From NCBI GenBank assembly GCA_046518185.1, contig JBKGRZ010000006.1, positions 1 to 64,000 on the forward strand: a stretch of DNA of 64,000 bases, written 5' to 3'. Origin of the DNA: Scandinavium vulneris_A (GTDB lineage: Bacteria; Pseudomonadota; Gammaproteobacteria; Enterobacterales; Enterobacteriaceae). The notes under the pieces are model-generated. The model did no database searches, was not told where the DNA came from, and saw only the letters and a list, made by a program, of their open reading frames with translations. Positions 43,538 to 53,400 of the stretch are shown piece by piece (the stretch's first letter is position 1; each line of letters begins with the position of its first letter). Both the position numbers and the translations under genes were made by a program.

Positions 43538-44080
43538 ATGAGTAAAAAAAACACAGATATAAGCAAGTTTTTAAGTTATGTATTACGCCATCAACCAGAA
43601 GCCATCGGTTTATCTCTGGATAATGAAGGGTGGGCTATCATAAGCGATCTTATTCTTTGTTCCGTTAAAGAAGGCTATACACTCGACAATAACCTTCTTC
43701 GTAATATTGTTGATAGCAGTGATAAAAAACGCTTTACGATTTCAGACGATGGGTTACGTATCCGGGCTGCTCAGGGGCACTCAACACTACAGGTTAATAT
43801 TGCTTACACAGAGAAAAAGCCACCAGATATTTTATATCATGGAACAGCGAGCCGTTTTATATCTGCAATCAGGGAGCAAGGTCTTATCCCTTTATCTCGC
43901 CAGTATGTACATCTTTCATCTGATGAAGATACTGCCATTCAGGTAGGACAACGTCATGGAAAACCGGTAGTACTAAAAATAAAAACCCTGAACATGTATG
44001 AACAGGGATTTAAGTTCTTCCAGGCTGATAACGGGGTCTGGCTAACCGATACCGTTCCTTATTGGTTTATTCAGGAATAA
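43538..44080 (+). CDS. kptA: RNA 2'-phosphotransferase KptA/Tpt1
   Basis: KptA/Tpt1 removes an internal RNA 2'-phosphate by passing it to NAD+, giving ADP-ribose 1'',2''-cyclic phosphate. At 180 aa it is near the E. coli length (184) and clearly related. Conserved catalytic residues are visible in FLSYVLRHQPE (the N-terminal Arg-His), RAAQGHS, ILYHGTASRF and QYVHLSSDEDTA, then RHGKPVVLKIKT and FFQADNGVWLT. In E. coli kptA is at another locus, so this is an extra or moved copy. The gene is AT-rich, ends 4 bp from the cdiI stop in convergent orientation, and sits between cdiI and the orphan CdiA remnant. Bacterial KptA has no settled role. A repair role near an RNA-targeting toxin is only a guess. 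Confidence 0.93.
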   Translation: MSKKNTDISKFLSYVLRHQPEAIGLSLDNEGWAIISDLILCSVKEGYTLDNNLLRNIVDSSDKKRFTISDDGLRIRAAQGHSTLQVNIAYTEKKPPDILYHGTASRFISAIREQGLIPLSRQYVHLSSDEDTAIQVGQRHGKPVVLKIKTLNMYEQGFKFFQADNGVWLTDTVPYWFIQE

Positions 44081-44084
44081 CTAA

Positions 44085-44483
44085 CTACTCTTCGTCTTCT
44101 GCCCGTTCCTCTTTATAACGGGTAGACTCAAGACAAGCCATTTTTAACCATTCTGCGAAGTTATCTGTATACCCTCTATCCTCCCAGCCTGCGGAAGCAA
44201 AAGCATGGACATAATATACTTTCGGATCGCCTGACGTATCTTCACCATCAAAACAGGCAATATCATCCGAATAATTTACTTTAGCAAATGGTACTAATTT
44301 TCTCGTAGGGTATTGTTTCTTTACCTCATTCATCCAAAATAAAGAAGATTCCTTGAACTCACAAATAAATGACCATGGTTCAATATCTGGAATAATTTCC
44401 AAGGACATTATTTCAGTATAGTCCATTGGATATTTAAACCCATCAGGAAGCTCATCTTTTGTATATAGATAAATCCCCATCAT
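44085..44483 (-). CDS. cdiI: CDI immunity protein CdiI, SUKH/SMI1-like
   Basis: The gene lies directly after cdiA on the same strand: the cdiA stop TAA is followed at once by ATGATG, with AAGGAAAA as ribosome-binding site inside the cdiA end. This is the standard cdiI position. The 132-aa protein is acidic (tail RAEDEE) and cytosolic. The stretch LVPFAKVNYSDDIACFDGED, then DPKVYYVHAFASAGWEDRGYTDNFAEWL, has the pattern of the SUKH (SMI1/KNR4) superfamily, the commonest immunity fold in polymorphic toxin systems. It should bind and neutralise only the toxin encoded by this cdiA-CT. Low GC content, like the adjacent toxin part, marks the pair as an exchangeable module. Its stop is 4 bp from the kptA stop. 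Confidence 0.88.
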   Translation of the reverse strand: MMGIYLYTKDELPDGFKYPMDYTEIMSLEIIPDIEPWSFICEFKESSLFWMNEVKKQYPTRKLVPFAKVNYSDDIACFDGEDTSGDPKVYYVHAFASAGWEDRGYTDNFAEWLKMACLESTRYKEERAEDEE

Positions 44484-47400
44484 TTATTTTCCTTTTCCAG
44501 TGACTCTGGGGGATTCATGAGAACCGTAAGGGTTTTTATCACCGAATCCGCCAGATTGTTTATTTATCCTTCCAGTAATTGCCTCGCCCCAAGTTTGAGG
44601 GACAAAACCACGTTTTCTATCTGAAAAACGTTCAATTTCTAGAGGTGTTAATTTTTCATCATAGGTTCTGACATTCGCTTCAACTTTTATACCTGCTTCT
44701 CTGGCAGCACTGATCCTTGTATTATCCATGCTGGTCATTTGTCCATCAGGCATCTTGATAACATCAACTGGATCACCTTTCCAGCCATCTTTTTTCATGC
44801 CGGAAACAAGGTCATCATAAGTATATTTCATACCAGCCCCTGAACCTGTTCTTTCCGTTTTATTGTAAGAAACGGTATTTTGCGAGAAACGAATTTCGTT
44901 AGCATCAAATGCGGAAGCATTTCCTGTCGGCTTAACCGTGGTCGGCTCCTTAACTCCCTTCATCCCGTAAACAGCACCACCAATCGCCGCTGTGGTATGC
45001 ACAACCGTCATCGTATCGTACAGTGTTGAGGCGGTTTCCGGGCTGACGCCCCAGTTCTGCGCTATACGCTGAACATCAGCATCGCGCTGGGCTTTCGCAT
45101 CGGCGGTGGCATACTGCCACTGCTGCCCGGCGATTTTATCGGCGCCTTCCTTGTACACGCTGCCCATTGTGCCGACATACTGCCCGTCCATCTGCTCGTC
45201 ATAACTCTTGCCCATCACGGCAAGTTCCTGACGCATACCTTGGCAGGCAGATGAAGATAGCCCCTGACACGCATTGTCCAGCGCCGCGTCGAATGCTTTA
45301 TCTTTCGCATCAAGGTCAGCTACCAGCTTTTCAGCTTTCGCTTTTTCGCTGGCATCCTTGATATACGGCAGAGACCACTGTGTATCCTGGCGTTTCTTCT
45401 CGTCCTTCGCACTGAGCGAGTTATTCTCAACCGCATTCTTCCCGGCACTTGCCCCTGCCGCTGCGCCTGCCGTGTCGCCGCCTGCCAGACCTCCGGCCAT
45501 TCCCGCAGAGATACTCGCCAGCGTGCTGACCGTTTGTTTCTGGTCTTCTGTCAGCGTATCCAGGTCCTTCACTCCCGGATACAGCATTCCGGCAATCGCT
45601 TTGGCGGCCAGTTCCCCCGAGGCACCACCGACTGCTCCTGCGGCGGCGCTGTTACCCTGCATCGCCGCCGTCACGCCGCCGAGGATCGCGTGCGCAATCG
45701 TTTTGGCTGCCGTATTGTCATCAATACCGGCCTGGTGACCAATGATGTTCGCCAGCTCCGGCGCAGATGCCCCTGCCAGCGCGCCAGCAATATTCCCCCC
45801 CGCCAGGCCCTGAAGTGCGGCGGTCGCCGCCTGGATACCGCGCTGCATATCGCTGCCGGTGCCGTATTGCCGCATTTCATCTTTATAAGCCTGCGTGTTA
45901 CGCAGTTCGGCCAGATAGCTCTGCCGCTGTTCTTCTGTCGGGTTATCCGGAAGTGTCGCTTTCGATTCGCTTTTCGCTTTCTCCAGCGCGTTTATCTCAC
46001 CCTGCGTCCGCGCGATATCCGCCGCCTGGCCGCCAATATCGCTGATGAGACCCACTTCCTGCAGGCGCTTCTGCTCTTTCTCTTTGTCGAAGATTGGGCT
46101 GATGCTGTCGTTGGCATGCACCGTGTCACGGCTCAGGTCTGCCACGTCCTGCTTCTGGTTATCCTTGTCGCGAATGGTGAGGGTGCCGTTCGCCACCGCC
46201 GCCTGAGTCGTCCCTTCCGCGTGGCCGCTATTCCCGGCCGCAGATATCATCCCGCCCGGCATGTTGCCCTGGAAGTCTCCCCCGAAGCTGCCGCCACCGC
46301 TGAGGCTGATGCCCGAGTGTTCAGTCTTAAAATCCGCTTCGTTGTGGATATCGCTGAAGCCCAGCGTGCCGGTATCCAGACTGTTTTTGTCTGCGCTCGC
46401 CGTGGAGGCTATCACTGCCCCGTCGAGCTGGGTGTGACTCCCCACCGTGACATCGAATCCGCCGTTACCCGCATACAGCCCGGTCTGCTCTGCCACCGAG
46501 TCGAAGCGGCTCTTCATCTTGTCCTGGCTGGCGTTGATATACCCGGAGCCGGTCATCGACCCGAAGGTGAAGCTGCCGCCCGCTGCGACGCTGGTCTGTT
46601 TGCTGTCGTAGTCGTTGTTATCCTGTTGGCTGCTCATCCACAGGTCGCGACCGACATCGGCAATGATTTTATTGCCGTTAACCAGCGCCCCGTTCAGCGT
46701 GGTGTCCCGCCCACTTTCAATCGTGACGGTTTTACCGCTGTCGATCGTGGTTTCGGTCCAGTCGCTGCCGTTGCCTTTGTCCTTGCCTTTGGCGGCATTC
46801 ACATTGGCGAAAACGCTGATCCCGGCGCCGTTGCCCCCGGCCCCGATACTGACCCCCACGCCGCCACCGCTGCTGCTGTTTTTCCCGCTGGTTTGCTGGG
46901 TGTTGGCGGCTCCGCTCAGCAGAATGTCATTTTCAGCGCTCAGCAGGGTGTCGCCCCCGGCTTTCAGCTGGCTCCCGGCAATCACAATGTCGCCGCTGTG
47001 ATCGCCCTTGTTTTTCCCGGTCGCAATCACCGCCAGATTGTTGCCCGCCGTCAGCGTACTGCCCGCCACCGCATCGCTCTCAGCATGTTGCTGCGACCTG
47101 GATTTTTGGGTGGTGAGGGAGAGGCTGACGCCCATCGCGTTCGGGTCACCGGTGACATCTGCGGCCTGCGCAGCCTGCCCGGCCTGAACCCCCGACAGCG
47201 CCGCTTTGGTGGCCTTGAGTGCCGCCAGACGCCCGTCGCTCTCATCCTGTGCATCCTGCGTGGCGCTCACGGCATTGTTGATGGCGCTGCCCACAGTCCC
47301 GGAGAGGGCCACCGTCAGACCGCTTTTCTTCTGCTCAAACGTCTCGTCGCGGGTCCGTTTGTCATGGCCCGGGTCGATAAGCACGCTGTCGCCCACCACC

Positions 47401-50400
47401 GAGAGATCTTTCTGGGCAATCAGGTCCGCACCGCCGATATGCGCCTGCTTCCCGGCGGAAATCACCACGCTACCGCCCGTCGAGCCCACGGTACTGAAGC
47501 TCTGACTCTGGGTGGTTCCCTCTTCGCGCAGGGAATGTTTGGTGGTGCTGCTGCCGATGGTGAAACCGATCCCGCCGCTGCCCATCAGGCCGCTTTTGTG
47601 CTCTTCCTTAAAGCGCCAGCTCGAGTCGGTGTTGGTGGCTGCCACGATATCGACATTATTCCCGGCTCCCAGCGCGACCGTTCCGTCGCCGACCACCGAG
47701 GAGCCTTTCACCAGCAGGTTGTTGCCCGCCTGCACCTGAACATTATCGCCGCTCAGCAGGGTGCCCGCTTCACGGGTGGCGCTGTCCTCTTCGATGGTAT
47801 GTGTCGTTTTGCTGCTAAGGAACCCTTTTTTAGTCTTAGTCTGTTCTTTGTAGTGATAGTCACTTTCGGTGGCGGTGGTGAGATTCACGTCGCGCCCGGC
47901 GGCCACGCCAATATCACCGCTGGCCGTGACCTGTGCCGCCTGGCTATTCACATTCCGTCCGGCGAGGATCGTGGTGTTGCCACCGCTGGCGATTTCGGTT
48001 CCCTGCTGGCGCACGGATTCGTCGATGACGGTTTTCTTTTTCTCACGCGTGCTGCTGCCATCGACCGTTGCCTCAGCCTGCAGATTCACATCGCGCCCGG
48101 CCTGGATGCCGACGTTATTTTCAGCCGCGATGCCTGCGGCCTGGCTGGTGATATCCCGGCCCGCGACCAGCGTCACGTTATCGCCCGCGCTCACCGTGGT
48201 GCGGTCTGCGCTGCTGTGATGGGTTTCTTTACTGCCGCGCTGGCTGCTTTGGCTGTTATCTGCCGCGTTGAGGTTCAGGTCATTGCCCGCCACCAGCTGC
48301 GCCGTTTTTCCAGCGCTGAGGGCGCTGCCCGTCACGGTCAGATCGTTCCCGGCCTGCATCGCCAGATTGCCGCCTGCGGTGATGTTGCTGGCCTCATTTT
48401 CTGTCGATGCAGAGCGGGTATTTTTCTGCCCCCAGAAGCCGGATGCGCTGCTGGTGTCGTTTAGCTGATTGGCGGCAATATTGATGTTGCCGCCTGCGCC
48501 CATCGCCAGGTCGCCACCCGCGCTAACGTTCGCCCCAGTGATATTGATGTCTTTCGCCGCCGCCATAGAAAGGCTATCGGTGGCGCTGATCGACGCCGTT
48601 TCACCCACGTCGGTGCCGCTGATGAACACGCTGCCGTTGCGGCCACTGCTGCCGCCACGCCACTGTTCGGTGCGGGTGATGTTGTTGATGCTGCCGGTGG
48701 TACTTTCGAGCTGGACGGTTTTGCCGCTGATCGCGGAACCGATATTGTTGATATCGCCCAGCGCGCTCAGGTTCAGCCCGCCGCCTGCGCTGATAAGCCC
48801 GGCATTGAGGTTATCGAGACTGTTGCTGCTATCGATAGTCAGCCCGTTTTGTGCCAGCAGCGAGCTGCCGTCGTTGGTCACCTTGCCGCCTGCCAGCTGC
48901 ACAGTGTTGCCGCCGATCACGCTGCCGTTATGCACTTCGGTGTCTTTGGGTGACAGGTAGACTTTCGGCACCATCACCGTCTTACCGTTGATGGTGGCGG
49001 TCTCCCACCACAGGATACTGTGGTCGAGCGCAGCCAGTTGGTCAGCGGTGAGAGCCACCCCGAACCTCAGGCCAAGAGAGGTCTGTGCCTCGGCGGCGCT
49101 GTCCATCAGGTAACGCATCTGGTCCAGATCGGAGCCCAGGCCATTGATGTAGCGACTGCCGGTCTGGTTCAGCACGTAGTTCGACACGTACCGGGTATCA
49201 AACGCCGCATCGCCGAGGAATCGGTAGTCGTTATCCGGGTTGAGATGCAGCCTGTCCATCATGTACGACGAACCCAGGAACTGATTGGTGTCGGTGTACT
49301 GGCTGTTGGTTTCTCGTGGGGCCGCCCCCGGATTCATGCCGAGCAGTTTCCACAGGTCACCAAACAGGCTTTGATCCACCTGACCGAGGCCGTCCAGTTT
49401 CGGATTGACGGTGATCAGATAAGGGCTGTCCGGGTCGCTCGAGGGAACAAAATAGCCGTTCTTACCGGAAGGCAGCGGATAGCTGTCGTCGATCCCGGCA
49501 GGCGCCAGGCCGGTGCCATCGGCAATCGACTGTCCGTTATTGCCTGCGTCCTGCCAGGTCGGAGTGGTTATCGCCAGCGTTCCGGCATCGTCCAGCGCTT
49601 GCTGGCTGGCACCGTCGCCGATGCTTTGCGCCGACGGGGTGTTCAGGCTTGGCGCGGTAATGGTGTTGCTGATTTTGCCCGCGTTGGCGGTGGTGTTGGT
49701 GTTACTGATATCGCTGGCAAAATTCGCGTTAACATTGCCCCCCGCCTGGATGACGGAGCGATAGATTTCGCCCTGCTCGGTAGTGCTGTCATGCCCGATA
49801 AGCTGAAACCCTAGCTTGGTGCTGGTCGGCATCACATCGTTGTAATTATTACCGTCCGTTGGGTAGCCGTTCATTGGGTTTACCGCATACCCCAGCCTGT
49901 CGGTGGCATACTGATAAACATACCAGTCGGTTGTCGTTCCCGACTGCCAGCTCTGGTTGTTAAGCGTGTTCCCTGCCAATCGGATATCACCATTAGCCAG
50001 AATATTGCTCGCCAGGTTATCCATCGTGCTGGCGTTGATCGTCAGATTATTGCCTGATGCGATGCGTGCCGCGCCACCTGTGCTGGTCACATCGGTACGT
50101 GTCTGGCTGCCGATAAACCGCTGCTCGGCAGTCTCCTGGAACATCGCGTAAGAGAACTGATTCCAGTGAATGTAGTTACAGGCCCCGTGACCGTTACATG
50201 GCCCCACCTGACGCTCCATCACCCGGCTGGTCATGCCATAGGTGCCGTCCGCCAGTTGGCTGATATCGACACTAATCGTGGCATCACCCATTCCGGCAAT
50301 GGTCTGAGACCCTTCAATCTGCGTTGTTTTCGTCTCCAGTCCATCGCGCTGATTCAACAGATGCCCGGTGTTAATCGTGATATCACCGGTCTGTGTCTCA

Positions 50401-53400
50401 ATGGAGCCAGAGGTGTTAATCACCTCCGCGTTCGCCGCACCGGAGGCATTCTTTTGCATCAGCAGATTGTTGCCCGCCAGAATATCGCCGCGCAGGTTCT
50501 GGATGCTGTTGCCGTACAGAGAGAGATTTTTGCCTGCATACAGCAGGGCGGTGTTGATAATGGCCGCAGGCGTGTTCAGCACAAGATTGCCTGCCGTGCC
50601 CGTGAAACCGTCCAGGGTGATATTGCCGAGGCTGGTCAGGCTGACATCGCCGCCCGCCTGCAGGCTGCCGCTGGCGTTCATCGCCACACTGCGACCGCTG
50701 AGCGCGGTCGTTCCCGAACCGGCGGTGATGTGTCCGTTATTACTCAGGTTGCCCGCCGCATTCAGGGTGATGCCATTCCCCTGCAGTGTCCCGCCGTTGG
50801 TGATATCGCCCTGGCTGGTCAGCGAAAGCTGTTTGTTCGCCGCAATCACGCCCTGCGCCGTGAAGCTGTTGGTGAGTTTCAGGGTCAGATTACCCAGCGC
50901 CACCAGTTGTCCGATGCCGCTCAGGGAGGCGACATCCGCCATCATATCGCCGCCGCTGAACAGTTTACCGTTGCCGTTGTTGAGGGTGTTGCCCGTCAAC
51001 TGCATGCCCTGGTTGCCCAACAGCGTGCCGCTGTTATTCAGGGTCTGGTAATTCACGTCCAGCATCCCGGCCTGGAACATCCCGGCGTTGTTGAACGTCG
51101 TCCCGCTGAGGGTGACCTTATTCGTCGCCATCACCGTGCCGCCGTTGGCAAGCTTCGCGACGTTGAGCACCAGATTGGTGGCCTGCAGCCAACCGTTCCC
51201 GCCGTAGTCAGCCGTAGTCAGGGTGAGGTCGCTGCCGGAGAGCATTTTGCCGTTGTTGCGGGTTTGCGTCGCAGCGGTGAGGGTCGTTTGCCCGTTGCCC
51301 TGAATCGTGCCGTCATTGGTGAGGACCGGGGCGCTGATGTTCAACGTCGTCGGGCTGAGAATAACGCCGCTGGCGCGGTTGGTCAGCGCATTAAGCAGGG
51401 TGAGCGTGAGGCCATTGTCGCCCTGAACCCGGCCGCTGTTATCGAGACGGTTGGCCCGAAGCTGGGTGCTGGCTCCCTGAATCTGTCCGCTGTTGGTGAT
51501 ATCGGCTGCCGCAACCGACAGCGCACCACCGGTCAGCAGTTTGCCCTGCTGTTGCAGCGCCCCGTTGAGATCGGCACTCAGGCTTTTCACGCCGCTGATT
51601 TCACCGCTGTTGGTCAGGGAATCGCCCTGTAAGGCAAGCGTTGAGGCACTGATCAGGCCCTGATTACTCAAGGCTTTGCCGGTAATGCGTGCCTCGCCAA
51701 GGGCGGTGATTTTACTGCCCGTGGCCGCTATCACGTCCCCGCTGAGGGTCAGCGCCAAATCCAGCGCGCTTTGGATAGCCCCGCTATTATTCAAACGGGC
51801 CGCGTCGAGGGTCATATTTTGCCCCTGCCAGAGACCGCTGTTGGTAACCTCGCCCGCCATGATGGCAAGCGAGCCCTGGCTCAACAGGCTGCCGCCGTTA
51901 TTCAGCGTCCCGTTGCCGTTTAGCGTCAGCTCGCGCAGGCCGATGACCGTGCCCTGGTTATTCACCCCGTTATAGGTCAGCCCCAGGGTGTCGCCCTGTA
52001 AGGTCCCGTCGCTGGTGAACTGCGTGCCGCTAAGCCGCATCTCACCGCCGGAGAGGATCTTGCCGTGGTTGGTTAGCGTCGGAGCCTGAAGAGTGAATTG
52101 GCCCTGACTCATCAGGTCCCCGTTGTTCAGCAAAGTGCCGCGCAGGGTGGCGTCGAGCGCACCGGTGGCGAGCACCGAGCCGGGGCTGGTCCAGTCTCCG
52201 GCATTGACGCTAAGCTGTTGACCCTGGGTAGTGCCCGCGGTGGTCAGCGTGTTGCCCGTGAGAGATAAATCCCCCGCCGTCAGCCAACGTCCGCCCGCCC
52301 CCTGATAGAGGCTATCCCCTGACAGCGTCAGTTCGTTCGTACCCTGCAACAGCCCGTCGCTGTGCAGCGTGTCGGCATTCACCCCCAGCGCGTTGGCGGT
52401 GATTTTACCGGGGTTCGTCAATGAGGAGGCATTCAGCGTCAGGCCACGGTCACTGGTAATAAGCCCGCTGTTGCTGATGTCCGTCCCGGTGAGAGCCATC
52501 TCCCCGGCGCTGGAGAGCGTCCCGCTCTGACTGTTGCTGAAAGTGCCGCCGTTCAGGGTAAGCAGGGAATCACTTTGCAGCGCCCCGCTGTTGCTGAGCG
52601 AACGGAGGTCAAAAGAGAGCGCACTGCCCAGCACCTGCCCGCTGTTGATGAGCGTGTCGCCGCGCACGGTGAGAGCGGCATCGCTGGCTATCACGCCGTG
52701 GCTGGTGATATCCGGGATATCCAGCGTCAGCGCGGAGGCGCTGTACAAAGTGCCGTTATGCAGGTTGTTCAGGGTATCCGTGCCGAGCGCCAGCAAATTG
52801 TCACCCTGCAGCATGCCGTTGTTGGTCAGCGTCTGCGACTGCGAGCGCAGGGTCGATCCCACCACCGTACCGCTGTTATTCAATTCCGGGGCATTCAGCG
52901 TGACGGCGTTCGCGCTGCTGTTGCCGCTGTGGTTCAGCGTCCCGCTGGCGTTCACGGCCAACGCGTTTCTGGCCGCCTGTGTACCGGCAAGCGAAGCCTC
53001 ACGGGCGGTGATGCTCAGGTTATTGCCGCTCTGAACCTGGGCGCCGCCGACGGTGCTGAGCCGGTCAGCGCTCAGCTGCATATCCCCGCCCGCACTGAAC
53101 TCACCGTCCAGTGTCGCCGTTGTGGTCTGAACGGAGAGCGCGTTTCCGCTGTGGGTCAGGGACGATTTTCCGCTGCTCAGGGTGCTGGCGTTCAGCGTCA
53201 GCGCTTTACCCCCCGAGAGCGTACCGTTCTGCGTAACGTTTCCGGCCTTCAACGTCAGCGCGTCATCCGTCACCAGCGAACCGCTGTTGGTCAGGCTGCG
53301 ACTGGCGGTAATGTCGGCCTTGCCCTTCGCGCCCGCGCTACCTGTTTGCGTGAAATCCTGCGTCTGAACGTTCAGCGTCGTGCCGCTCAACAGCGAACCG

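Noticed and set aside
45534..48464. A 976-codon open frame on the plus strand inside cdiA
   Set aside because: It is the antisense shadow of GC-rich, repeat-rich cdiA codons. Its composition (rich in R, H, A, P, V) and lack of a ribosome-binding site and of family motifs argue against a gene. Several similar long antisense frames lie at 50166-51632 and 52575-54101.
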